Assembly (NCBI GenBank): GCA_902825855.1
Contig: CADECW010000026.1
Span: 1 to 60,029, forward strand
DNA length: 60,029 nt
Direction: 5' to 3'
Origin: an uncultured Rhodospirillales bacterium
Lineage (GTDB): Bacteria > Pseudomonadota > Alphaproteobacteria > Reyranellales > Reyranellaceae
Position 1 is the first letter of the stretch. Every line of letters starts with the position of its first letter. Position numbers and translations under genes: made by a program. The notes beneath the pieces were generated by a model, which did no database searches, had not been told where the DNA came from, and saw nothing but the letters and a program-made list of their open reading frames with translations. This document shows positions 16,468 to 24,808 of the stretch, in pieces.

Positions 16468-17988
16468 ATGACTCGACCCGGTATGACGATCGGCGGTGGC
16501 GTCATCGTCATGGCGGCGGTGGGGATGGCTGCGTGGCTGATGCTGAAGCCGGAAGTCGCCTCGTCGCGCTCCTTGTTCGAGGCCGGCAACGCAACGGTAG
16601 TCGCCGATGCGATCACCGTGCCCGAGATGTCCTCGCCTCCCGAAGTGACGAGCGCCGACTTCAGCCAGGCGAAGGCACCATCGACGACGTCCCCCGTGAC
16701 CGCCGCCAAGGTCAACGACAAAGGCGCATCGTCGGTCGACTGGCCGGCGCTGCCCATCGACGAACTACGCGAGCGCGCGAATTCCGACGACGTGACGGCA
16801 ATGGAAGAACTGGCGCGTCGCCTGGTTCAGGGTAGCGGCGTCGCCAAGGACCAGCAGGCCGCCGCCGGCTGGCTGCTGCGCGCCGCCCAGCGAGGCTCGG
16901 CGCAATCCGCCTTCAATGTCGGCGTGATGTACGAGCGTGGATTCGTAGTCGAGCGCGATTCGACAAAGGCCATCGAGTGGTACCGCAAAGCGGTCGCGGC
17001 CAACGTGCCGATGGCCAAGCACAACCTCGCCCTGCTGCTGCGCGACGGAAAGGGCGCGCCGCGCAACAGCAAGGAAGCGGTCGAGCTGCTGCGTTCGGCT
17101 GCCCGCCAGGGGATGGCGGGGTCGATGTTCACACTTGGCGACATCTACGAACGCGGCGACGAGGGCCTCAAGGATCCGGCGATCGCGCTGGCCTGGTTCG
17201 CGATCGCGGCGGAGTTCGAGCGCCAGACCAACCGTGGTGGCGAGAGCGACCTCTCGAGGATGGCGAGCCAACGCGTCCAGGTCCTGCAGCGCATCCTGAT
17301 GCCGGGCGAACTCGAGCGCGCTCAGCAGTTCGGCCAGGCCGAGTTCAAGCAGATCGTCGAAGCCCTGCAGCCGCCCAAACCCGCAGCGCCGCCGCCGCAA
17401 CCGCCCGAATTGACGTCGCTGCCCAGACCCGCTTTTCCACCCCTGCCCCAGACGTCGCCTGGGGCGGAGCCTCCCGGCTGGCCCAAGACGCCGGCCGATC
17501 AGATCCGCGTGATCCAGCAGGCCCTGGTCGGTCTCAAGCTGCTGCGCGAGAAGCCCGACGGTGCACTGGGTCCGATGACACGCAATGCCATCCTCGCCTT
17601 CCAGCGCAGCGTGGCAATGCGCGAGACCGGCGAGCCGACCGTCGACGTGTTCGTGGCGCTGCAGAACGCAGTGAGGACCGAGGCGGCGAAACCCGAGCCC
17701 ACGAAGGCGGATGCGCCACCGCCGTCGCCGGCCGCAGCTGCGGATCCGGGTCGTGACGTCTGGCCAAGCTCGAGCAAGGACCAGGTGAAGGCGATCCAGA
17801 CCCTGCTGCGTGACCTCAATTTCTCGCGCGAGGCACCCGACGGTCTGCTGGGGCCAGCGACGCGGGCGGCCATCCGTGCCTATGAGCGTTCGCTCGGCAT
17901 CGCCGAGAAAGGCGAGCCCACCAAGACGCTGTTCGACTCGCTGAAAGAAATGCGAGGTCTTACGGCGCCCGTGACCAAGTCGCAGTGA
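16468..17988 (+). CDS. Sel1-repeat and peptidoglycan-binding domain protein
   Basis: This is an envelope protein of about 506 residues, anchored by an N-terminal hydrophobic segment ('IGGGVIVMAAVGMAAWLML', about residues 8-26). Four or so Sel1-like repeats follow at about 110-265, each with the A-x-x-G/A...A...Y pattern ('AARGSAQSAFNVGVMYERG' style). A proline-rich linker comes next ('PPKPAAPPPQPP'), then two PG_binding_1 domains near 350-420 and 440-500 ('IQQALVGLKLL...DGALGPMTRNAI', 'IQTLLRDLNF...DGLLGPATRAAI'). It probably binds the cell wall and scaffolds other proteins. The ATG at 16468 is used; the frame upstream overlaps ctaA. It converges with ispE at a distance of 16 nt. Confidence 0.88.
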   Translation: MTRPGMTIGGGVIVMAAVGMAAWLMLKPEVASSRSLFEAGNATVVADAITVPEMSSPPEVTSADFSQAKAPSTTSPVTAAKVNDKGASSVDWPALPIDELRERANSDDVTAMEELARRLVQGSGVAKDQQAAAGWLLRAAQRGSAQSAFNVGVMYERGFVVERDSTKAIEWYRKAVAANVPMAKHNLALLLRDGKGAPRNSKEAVELLRSAARQGMAGSMFTLGDIYERGDEGLKDPAIALAWFAIAAEFERQTNRGGESDLSRMASQRVQVLQRILMPGELERAQQFGQAEFKQIVEALQPPKPAAPPPQPPELTSLPRPAFPPLPQTSPGAEPPGWPKTPADQIRVIQQALVGLKLLREKPDGALGPMTRNAILAFQRSVAMRETGEPTVDVFVALQNAVRTEAAKPEPTKADAPPPSPAAAADPGRDVWPSSSKDQVKAIQTLLRDLNFSREAPDGLLGPATRAAIRAYERSLGIAEKGEPTKTLFDSLKEMRGLTAPVTKSQ

Positions 17989-18004
17989 CCGCCAGCGAAA
18001 GCCC

Positions 18005-18838
18005 CTAAACGAACCCGCCGACGTGTCGCCACCAGGTCGGCGGCAGCGTCGACGCGGCATGTCGCGCCAGCTCCGGCGAATCATAGAGGGCAAAGCAGGT
18101 CGCACCGCTGCCGCTCATCGCGCTGTGGCGCGCGCCCGTTCGGAGGAGTGCCTCGAGAACTTGTCCGACGATGGGCGCAAGCGAGACCGCCGCCGCCGTA
18201 AGATCATTGCCACGCTGGGCGAGGGTGCCGGCGAATTCCGCCAGATCCCGCCATGGTTGTGGCGCTTGCCGCGGTGCCGAGAACGCGCCGTGGCGCGCGG
18301 CAAAGACAGCGCGCGTGGACAAGGGCACGTCGGGATTGACCAGCAGGACGGCGCACCCGGGCATCGGCGGCGCCCAGCTCAGGCGCTCGCCGACGCCGGA
18401 GACGTAGGCGGCGCGGCCGGCCAGGCACATCGGCACGTCGGCGCCGAGGCTTGCGGCGAGGTCGAACAACTCCTCCTCGGGCATCGCCACCCGCCAAAGG
18501 TCCAGAAGCTCGCGCAACGCTGCGGCAGCATCGGCGGAGCCGCCGCCCAGACCCGCGGCGACGGGAACATGCTTGGTGAGACGGATCGCGGCGCGCGGCG
18601 CCACGCCGGCGCGGCCGGCCAGCAGGCGTGCCGCCTTCAGTACCAGATTGTCGCTTTCACCGGCCAATGCACCTGCGAGCGGACCTTGGAGATCGAGCGA
18701 CAGCCGATCGTCAGCGAGCACTTCGACGTGGTCGGCCAGGTCGACGAAAGCCACCAGGGAATCGAGCAGATGATAGCCGTCGTCGCGGCGGCCGACGACG
18801 TTCAGCCAGAGATTGACCTTGGCGTGCGCCGGGCGCAC
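18005..18838 (-). CDS. ispE: 4-diphosphocytidyl-2-C-methyl-D-erythritol kinase
   Basis: This cytoplasmic GHMP kinase of 277 residues phosphorylates CDP-ME in the MEP isoprenoid pathway. 'AHAKVNLWLNVVGRRDDGYH' holds the catalytic lysine (K7). The ATP-binding GHMP motif 'PVAAGLGGGSADAAAALR' is at about 92-109, and the catalytic aspartate is D134 in 'SLGADVPMCL'. The C-terminal 'MSGSGATCFALYD' is the third GHMP motif. Length is normal. It starts 24 nt after the TPR gene stop and is the last gene of the ETF-QO-TPR-ispE operon. Confidence 0.96.
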   Translation of the reverse strand: MRPAHAKVNLWLNVVGRRDDGYHLLDSLVAFVDLADHVEVLADDRLSLDLQGPLAGALAGESDNLVLKAARLLAGRAGVAPRAAIRLTKHVPVAAGLGGGSADAAAALRELLDLWRVAMPEEELFDLAASLGADVPMCLAGRAAYVSGVGERLSWAPPMPGCAVLLVNPDVPLSTRAVFAARHGAFSAPRQAPQPWRDLAEFAGTLAQRGNDLTAAAVSLAPIVGQVLEALLRTGARHSAMSGSGATCFALYDSPELARHAASTLPPTWWRHVGGFV

Positions 18839-18862
18839 CGAATCGATTCCGGATGGCTCGGC

Positions 18863-20662
18863 TCAGCCGCCCTGCTTGGCCTCGCTGGGCTTCTCGTAGA
18901 CGGTCGGCTTGTCGTTGGCGGCGCTCAGCCCGTTCTCGAGTTTGTCCTTGATCATCGGCAGACGATCCTTGTCGGGCTTCTGGTTGAGCGCGCGCTCCCA
19001 TTGGAAGCGCGCCTCGCGCTTGCGGCCGACATGCCAGTACGCATCGCCCAGGTGCTCGATGATGGTGGCGTCGTCGCCCTTCTGCTCGGCGGCGCGCTCC
19101 AGCCATTCCACGGCCTTGTCGTACTGGCCGAGACGATAGAAGGCCCAGCCCACCGAATCGGTGATGGCGCCGTCGTCGGGCCTGAGCTCGGTGGCCCGCT
19201 GCAGCATCTTCATGCCTTCTTCGAGATGCAGACCCTGGTCGATCCAGCTGTAGCCGAGATAGTTCAGCACATGTGGCTGTTCAGGCGAGAGCTCGAGCGC
19301 CTTCTTCATGTCGGCTTCGGCCTTCGGCCATTGCTTGGTGCGTTCGAGCACGATGCCGCGACCGAAGAACACCGACCAATGGCGTTCCTCCAGGTTGCGG
19401 ATGCGCATGATCGCCGTGTCGTAGGCCTGGACCGCGTCGCTGTACTTCTCCTTGCTGCGCAGGAGATCGGCCAGGGTCAGGGCGGCGTCGATGCGATTGG
19501 GCTTCTCGGCGACCAGGGCCTTCAGACGGTTGACGGCCTGGTCGAACTTCTCCTGCTGGGCGTCGAGCGCGGCGGCCCTCAGCCGGGACTGCCAGTAGAG
19601 CGGCGAATTCGGACCGATCTTGCCCAGCGCCTCGATGGCCTTGGGGATCGTCTGGAACTGCTCGTAGAGGCCGGCGATCATCAGCCAGGTGAAGTCGTGC
19701 TCCGGCTTCAGGCTGGCGGCGAGCTGGTAGAAGATCAGTGCGAGGTCGGCACGCGGGTTGCGCTGATCAGTCGCCAGGATGCCGCCGATATCGAACAGGA
19801 TCTCGGCGATGCCCGAAGCCGGCGTCGGTTGCGGCGGGATCGGCGCGTTGGGCGCGAGCAGCCCGTCCATCACCACGGCGTCGCTGTACTTCTCGCCGTA
19901 GGTCTGCAGCATCTCGCGCGCTTCCGCCGCCTTGCCGAGCCGCATGAGGCCCTGGGCGACGGCCACGGTCGTGCGCAGGCCGTTCTTGTCGAGCGACATG
20001 GCGCGACGATACTTCTCCTCGGCGGCGGCCTTGTCGCCGGCCATCTCGTCCATCTGCGCCTCGATCACCAGCGCGGGCGCTTCGGCCCGTTCGCCGCCGG
20101 CAGGTCTCAGCTTGGCGATACGGGCGCGCGCGGCGCCATAGTCCTTGTCGCCGGCCCTCAGCCAGGCGAGCACGTACTCGCGCAGCGGGCCGAGCTGGTT
20201 GTCGCCCCCGATGCGGCCGATCTGCTGTTCGGCTGTGCGATACTCGCCCTTCTTGATCGCCTGAACGGCGAGCAGGAGGTTGGCCAGGCCGTCGCCCGGA
20301 CGCACCGCCAGGATCTGCGGCGCGAGCTGGGCAGCCTGGTCGAGGCGCCCGGCATACATACGCAGCCGGAACGCCGCGTAGACCAGCTCGGGATCGTTCC
20401 CAGCCTGACCGAGCGCCAGGTCGATCTGATCGGCAGCCGAATCGTAGTCGTGGTCCTGCTCGGCGACGCGGGCGGCGAGATAGCGGCCGCTCAGCGTGAT
20501 CGCCGACAGCTGCAGGCCGCGCGGCGGCTGGGCCTGGCGTTGGGCGGGCGGCTTGGGTTGCGTGGCGCCTGACGGAGCCTGCTGGGCCTTGCCGGTCGCG
20601 GGGATCGAGAAGAGCAGCGCTGCCGACAGCAGCGCAAGATGTGTTCGTCGCATGCAGCTCAC
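18863..20662 (-). CDS. Secreted tetratricopeptide repeat protein
   Basis: This is a 599-residue protein with a signal peptide (basic MRRTH start, hydrophobic core, cleavage near GKAQ-Q at residue 27). After a proline/glutamine linker, the rest is made of TPR units, clearest in '[20 protein letters not shown]', '[18 protein letters not shown]' and '[20 protein letters not shown]'. It is probably periplasmic or outer-membrane associated, in the style of alphaproteobacterial TPR proteins encoded next to ispE. The ATG at 20662 overlaps the ETF-QO stop (ATGA), so translation is coupled. An alternative start is the ATG at 20653. The partner is unknown. Confidence 0.9.
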   Translation of the reverse strand: MSCMRRTHLALLSAALLFSIPATGKAQQAPSGATQPKPPAQRQAQPPRGLQLSAITLSGRYLAARVAEQDHDYDSAADQIDLALGQAGNDPELVYAAFRLRMYAGRLDQAAQLAPQILAVRPGDGLANLLLAVQAIKKGEYRTAEQQIGRIGGDNQLGPLREYVLAWLRAGDKDYGAARARIAKLRPAGGERAEAPALVIEAQMDEMAGDKAAAEEKYRRAMSLDKNGLRTTVAVAQGLMRLGKAAEAREMLQTYGEKYSDAVVMDGLLAPNAPIPPQPTPASGIAEILFDIGGILATDQRNPRADLALIFYQLAASLKPEHDFTWLMIAGLYEQFQTIPKAIEALGKIGPNSPLYWQSRLRAAALDAQQEKFDQAVNRLKALVAEKPNRIDAALTLADLLRSKEKYSDAVQAYDTAIMRIRNLEERHWSVFFGRGIVLERTKQWPKAEADMKKALELSPEQPHVLNYLGYSWIDQGLHLEEGMKMLQRATELRPDDGAITDSVGWAFYRLGQYDKAVEWLERAAEQKGDDATIIEHLGDAYWHVGRKREARFQWERALNQKPDKDRLPMIKDKLENGLSAANDKPTVYEKPSEAKQGG

Positions 20663-22314
20663 ATGTTGGGATAGTTGGGACCGCCGCCACCTTCGGGCAC
20701 GGTCCAGTCGATGTTCTGCGCAGGGTCTTTGATGTCGCAGGTTTTGCAGTGGACGCAGTTCTGCGCGTTGATCTGGAAGCGCGGCTGGCCGTTGTCGGAC
20801 GTCACCACCTCGTAAACGCCAGCCGGACAGTAGCGTTGCGCGGGCTCGGCATAGAGCGGCAGGTTGACGGCGATCGGGATCGAGGGGTCGCGCAGCTTGA
20901 GATGGACGGGTTGATCCTCCTCGTGATTGGTGTTCGACAGGAACACCGAGGAGAGTTTGTCGAACGAGATCACGCCGTCGGGCTTGGGATACTGGATGGG
21001 CTGGAACTCGGCGGCGGGCCGCAGGGATTCGTGATCAGCCTTGCGATGGCGCATCGTCCAAGGCACGCGGATGCCGAGATCGTGCAGCCACATGTCCATG
21101 CCGCCGTAAAGCGTGCCCAGCGTGGTGCCCCACTGCAGCGCGGGCTTCACGTTGCGCACCTTCTCGAGATCCTTCCAGATCCACGATGCCTTGACCTTGA
21201 CTGGATAGGCGATCAGCTCGTCGCCGCCGGTCTTGCCCCCGGCCAGTGCCTCGAACGCAGCCTCGGCCGCCAGCATGCCGCTCTTGATGGCATTGTGGCT
21301 GCCCTTGATGCGCGGCAGGTTCACGAAGCCCGCCGAGCAGCCGAGCAGCGCGCCGCCGGGGAAGGTGAGCTTGGGCACCGACTGCACGCCGCCTTCGTTG
21401 ATGGCGCGCGATCCGTAGGCCAGCCGCTTGCCGCCCTGCAGGTACTTGGCGACGTCCGGATGGGTCTTGAAGCGCTGGAACTCGTCGAACGGCGAGAGGT
21501 ACGGATTCTCGTACTCGAGATGGACCACGAAGCCGATGGCAACGAGGTTGTCGCCGAAATGGTACATGAACGAGCCGCCGTGGCTGCCGGTCTCGCTGAG
21601 CGGCCAGCCCTGCGAGTGGACGACCAGGCCCTTCTTGAATCGGGTCGGATCGACCTGCCACAGCTCCTTCAGCCCGATGCCGAACTTCTGCGGATCCACA
21701 CCGGCACGCAGGTCGAACTTGGCCATCAGCTGCTTGGCCAGCGACCCGCGCACGCCTTCGGCGATCAGCGTGTACTTGGCGTGCAGCTCCATGCCCGGCG
21801 TGTAGCTGTCCTTGTGCTTGCCGTCCTTGCCGATGCCCATGTCGCCGGTGGCGACGCCCTTCACCGAACCGTCCTCGTTGTAGAGCACCTCGGCGCCGGC
21901 AAAGCCCGGATAGATCTCCACGCCCAGCGCCTCGGCCTGCTGGCCGAGCCAGCGGACGACGTCGCCCAGGCTGACGATGTAGTTGCCGTGATTGTTCATC
22001 AGCGGCGGCATCAGGAAATTGGGAAAGCGATACGAGCGGCCCTTGGTCAGGAACAGGAACTGGTCGTCGGTGACCTGGGTCTCGAGCGGCGCGCCCTTCT
22101 CCTTCCAGTCGGGGATCAGCTCGTTGAGGCCGATCGGATCGACCACTGCGCCCGACAGGATATGGGCGCCGAGTTCGGAGCCCTTCTCGATCACGCAGAC
22201 GGAGACTTCGTGGTTGCGCTCGGCGGCAAGTTGCTTGAGCCGGATCGCCGCCGCCAGCCCGGCCGGGCCGCCGCCGACAACCAGCACGTCATATTCCATC
22301 GACTCGCGCGCCAT
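20659..22314 (-). CDS. Electron transfer flavoprotein-ubiquinone oxidoreductase
   Basis: ETF-QO is a membrane-bound flavo-iron-sulfur enzyme that passes electrons from ETF (fed by acyl-CoA and other dehydrogenases) to ubiquinone. The protein has about 551 residues, the family length. The FAD motif is '[20 protein letters not shown]' at the N-terminus. The C-terminal [4Fe-4S] site has C-P-A-G-V-Y-E and then '[18 protein letters not shown]'. '[20 protein letters not shown]' is a family signature. The ATG at 22314 is used; the frame extends to 22470 but overlaps the divergent gene. It would accept electrons derived from the acyl-CoA dehydrogenase at 46 kb. The etfAB genes are not in the window. 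Confidence 0.95.
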   Translation of the reverse strand: MARESMEYDVLVVGGGPAGLAAAIRLKQLAAERNHEVSVCVIEKGSELGAHILSGAVVDPIGLNELIPDWKEKGAPLETQVTDDQFLFLTKGRSYRFPNFLMPPLMNNHGNYIVSLGDVVRWLGQQAEALGVEIYPGFAGAEVLYNEDGSVKGVATGDMGIGKDGKHKDSYTPGMELHAKYTLIAEGVRGSLAKQLMAKFDLRAGVDPQKFGIGLKELWQVDPTRFKKGLVVHSQGWPLSETGSHGGSFMYHFGDNLVAIGFVVHLEYENPYLSPFDEFQRFKTHPDVAKYLQGGKRLAYGSRAINEGGVQSVPKLTFPGGALLGCSAGFVNLPRIKGSHNAIKSGMLAAEAAFEALAGGKTGGDELIAYPVKVKASWIWKDLEKVRNVKPALQWGTTLGTLYGGMDMWLHDLGIRVPWTMRHRKADHESLRPAAEFQPIQYPKPDGVISFDKLSSVFLSNTNHEEDQPVHLKLRDPSIPIAVNLPLYAEPAQRYCPAGVYEVVTSDNGQPRFQINAQNCVHCKTCDIKDPAQNIDWTVPEGGGGPNYPNM

Positions 22315-22432
22315 TCTTGTCTCGCTCTGCAGTGCCTTTTCAACATGGACGCGCCGCCGCCGGGCGACGATCCTTCGGCTGTAGATAGCCTGTTGGGGGC
22401 CGGATCGCCACCCAGCGAAAAGGGGAATTCCC

Positions 22433-23500
22433 GTGGCAGAGCTGACTGGAATCGAAAGCAATATCTTCACCGCCAGTGATTTCCGGCTGGAAAGCGGGCA
22501 ATCCCTGCCCGTGCTGGAGCTCGCCTACGAGACCTACGGCACTCTGTCGCCGCAGCGCGACAATGCGATCCTGGTCGTGCACGGCTACACATCGAGCCAT
22601 CACGCCGCGGGCCGCAATGCGCCAGGCAAGCAAGGACGCGGCGTCAGCGAGGGCGCGGTCGGCTGGTTCGATGGCCTGATCGGGCCCGGCAAGGCGGTCG
22701 ATACCAACCGCTATTTCGTGGTGTCGGTGAACGCCTTGGGATCGGCCCACGGCAGCACAGGTCCCAACTGCAAGGACCCTCGCACCGGCAAGCCCTACGG
22801 ACCGACCTTTCCCGAGATCACCATGCGCGACGTCGTGGCGGCCGAGAAGCTTTTGGTCGATTCACTCGGGCTCACGGGTCTGGTTGCGGTCATCGGTCCG
22901 TCGATGGGCGGTTTCCAGTCGTTCCAATGGGCTGCTTCCTACCCTGGCTTCATGAAGGCGATCGTTCCGTCGGTGACGGCGCCGCGTTCGCCGGGTGGGC
23001 TCGACCGGCTGACGGCGCTGCAGAAGCGCCTGGCCAGCGATCCCAACTGGAACGGCGGCTGGTATTACGACAATGGCGGCATCGCCCGCACGCTCGAGGA
23101 TATTCGATTCGAGACGCTGATGAACTACGGACAGAATGAGATCCTGGCCGAGACCATGCCCGATGCCAAAGCACGCGAGGCGACGATCCGCGCCAATGCC
23201 AAGGCGTGGTCGCAAATCTATGACGGTCATTCGATGGTGGTGCTGCGCCGCGCGATCGGCAGCTTCGACATTACGGCCGACTATGACCGGCTCAGGGACG
23301 TCAAAGTGCTCTATGTGCAGTCGCCGTCCGACACGCTCTTCGACATCGCGCTCAGCCCCGGATACGTGAGCGACATGCGCAGGAAAGGCATCGACGTCAC
23401 CTATGTTGAACTGCCGACCAACAAAGGCCACATGGCAAGCCACGCCGACGCCGCGTTGTGGGCGCCGATCCTGGGTGCTTTCCTCAAACGCCTGCCATGA
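22433..23500 (+). CDS. MetX-like alpha/beta hydrolase (homoserine O-acyltransferase family)
   Basis: This is a 355-residue alpha/beta-hydrolase of the homoserine/serine O-acetyltransferase (MetX) family. The nucleophile elbow is '[15 protein letters not shown]'. Family blocks '[10 protein letters not shown]', '[13 protein letters not shown]' and '[13 protein letters not shown]' are present. The acid is probably the Asp in 'SPSDTLFD' and the base the His in 'NKGHMASH'. The GTG at 22433 has AGGGGAA 5 nt upstream. True MetX proteins usually read 'NVLGGCQGTTGP'; here it is '[12 protein letters not shown]', so the acyl acceptor may differ. Its stop overlaps the uracil-DNA glycosylase start, an operon of three ATGA-linked genes. 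Confidence 0.85.
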   Translation: MAELTGIESNIFTASDFRLESGQSLPVLELAYETYGTLSPQRDNAILVVHGYTSSHHAAGRNAPGKQGRGVSEGAVGWFDGLIGPGKAVDTNRYFVVSVNALGSAHGSTGPNCKDPRTGKPYGPTFPEITMRDVVAAEKLLVDSLGLTGLVAVIGPSMGGFQSFQWAASYPGFMKAIVPSVTAPRSPGGLDRLTALQKRLASDPNWNGGWYYDNGGIARTLEDIRFETLMNYGQNEILAETMPDAKAREATIRANAKAWSQIYDGHSMVVLRRAIGSFDITADYDRLRDVKVLYVQSPSDTLFDIALSPGYVSDMRRKGIDVTYVELPTNKGHMASHADAALWAPILGAFLKRLP

Positions 23501-24339
23501 GCCAGACGCTCGCCCGCGAAGATATCGAATCGCTGCTCCGTTGGTACGTCGATCAGGGGATCGATGAGGCGATCGGCGAGGCTGCGATCAATCGTTTCGC
23601 AGCACCGCCACCACAGGCGCTTCCTCTGCCGGCGCTGCCACCTGCGCCGGTCGCGCCGACGCCGATCCGGCCTCTGCCCGCGGCACCTGCTCCGCCTCGC
23701 GGCCCCGTGCCCATCGAATCGCCGCAACTCGTCGAGGACGCGCGCGCCCTGGCGCAACGCTGCAACAACGTCGAAGAACTCGAAGCTGCGGTCCGCGCCT
23801 TCGAAGGATGCGCACTCAAGCGCACGGCAAAGAACACCGTGTTCGCCGATGGCGTCCCCGGCTCGCCGGTGATGATCGTCGGCGAAGCGCCGGGCGCCGA
23901 CGAGGACCGCCTGGGCAAGCCGTTCGTCGGCGTGAGCGGCCAGCTCATGGACCGCATGTTCGAGGCCATCGGCATGAGCCGCGAACGCGATCTCTACATC
24001 ACCAACATCCTGTTCTGGCGGCCGCCCGGCAACCGCACGCCGACGGTCGCCGAGCAGGCGGTCTGCATGGCCTTCACGCGTCGTCATATCGAGCTCGCGC
24101 GGCCCAAGGTGCTGGTCCTGGCCGGCGGCACGGCGGCCAAGTCAGTGCTCGACACGACCGAAGGCATCATGCGGCTGCGCGGCAAGTGGGCCAGCCTCGG
24201 CCTCGATGACGGCAGGGCCGTCCCCACCTTGCCGACCTTTCATCCTGCCTACCTCTTGCGCACGCCCGCCAGCAAACGGCAGAGCTGGCTGGACTTGCTG
24301 TCACTCGACAGGAAGCTGCGCGAACTCGGCATCCGATGA
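23497..24339 (+). CDS. Uracil-DNA glycosylase (family 4/5-like)
   Basis: This is a DNA repair enzyme of about 280 residues that removes uracil from DNA. Residues 40-75 are a proline/alanine-rich linker. The catalytic core has 'VGEAPGADEDRLGKPFVGVS' (motif A), 'YITNILFWRPPGNRTPT' and the C-terminal 'PTFHPAYLLRTP' (motif B, H-P-x-x-L-L). Cysteines at 'FEGCALK' and 'QAVCMAF' fit the iron-sulfur ligands of family 4, although the first site is CALK rather than C-x-x-C. The ATG at 23497 overlaps the previous stop, and its own stop overlaps the GFA gene start. Confidence 0.92.
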   Translation: MSQTLAREDIESLLRWYVDQGIDEAIGEAAINRFAAPPPQALPLPALPPAPVAPTPIRPLPAAPAPPRGPVPIESPQLVEDARALAQRCNNVEELEAAVRAFEGCALKRTAKNTVFADGVPGSPVMIVGEAPGADEDRLGKPFVGVSGQLMDRMFEAIGMSRERDLYITNILFWRPPGNRTPTVAEQAVCMAFTRRHIELARPKVLVLAGGTAAKSVLDTTEGIMRLRGKWASLGLDDGRAVPTLPTFHPAYLLRTPASKRQSWLDLLSLDRKLRELGIR

Positions 24340-24764
24340 CGCAACGCACCGGCGGATGCATGTGCGGCGCCGTACGCTTCGAGACGACGGGCGAGCCGTC
24401 GCGCGTGACCATCTGCCATTGCACCTGGTGCCAGCGCCGCACCGGTACGGCCTTTGCGACGGAGGTCGTGTTCGCGCGCGAGCAGGTCGAAATCGCCGGC
24501 ACGGAGGTCGGCCGCTACCGGCACGTCTCCGACGAATCCGGAAGATGGCTGGATGTCGAATTCTGCCGGCGCTGCGGCGCGAATCTCGGCTTCACGCTGG
24601 AAGCAGTTGCCGGCGTGCGTACGCTGCCGGCCGGTGCATTCGACGATCCGACCTGGATCACGGCGGACCGCTACAAGGTCCGCCACGTCTTCCTGCAATC
24701 GCGGCGAGAGTGGTCGGACCTCTCGCCCCATGTCGAGCAGTACGAGCGGCACTTCCGCTCGTAG
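24336..24764 (+). CDS. GFA family zinc-binding protein (second paralogue)
   Basis: This is a 142-residue Gfa/CENP-V fold protein. Zinc ligands are seen in 'TGGCMCGAVRFETTG' at the N-terminus, 'CHCTWCQRRTGTAF' (about residues 27-40) and 'FCRRCGANLGF' (about 73-83). It has the same length as the GFA protein at 3370-3798, but the two are clearly diverged. The start overlaps the glycosylase stop (ATGA). Its substrate is unknown, and its link with a DNA repair gene is probably only transcriptional. A strong stem (24783-24798) follows it. Confidence 0.88.
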   Translation: MTQRTGGCMCGAVRFETTGEPSRVTICHCTWCQRRTGTAFATEVVFAREQVEIAGTEVGRYRHVSDESGRWLDVEFCRRCGANLGFTLEAVAGVRTLPAGAFDDPTWITADRYKVRHVFLQSRREWSDLSPHVEQYERHFRS

Positions 24765-24782
24765 CTCCTTTTCTCCCGGACA

Positions 24783-24798
24783 GCCGGCCAAGGCCGGC
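24783..24798. terminator. Bidirectional hairpin between convergent genes
   Basis: GCCGGCC-AA-GGCCGGC is a perfect 7-bp stem lying in the 44-nt gap between the GFA gene and the convergent molybdenum hydroxylase gene. There is no clear U-tract on either side, so termination may need Rho or the stem may only protect 3' ends. Confidence 0.5.
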
Positions 24799-24808
24799 GG
24801 TCAGGCGA

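Noticed and set aside
18023..20572. Plus-strand ORF of 849 codons
   Set aside because: It is the antisense shadow of ispE and the TPR gene.
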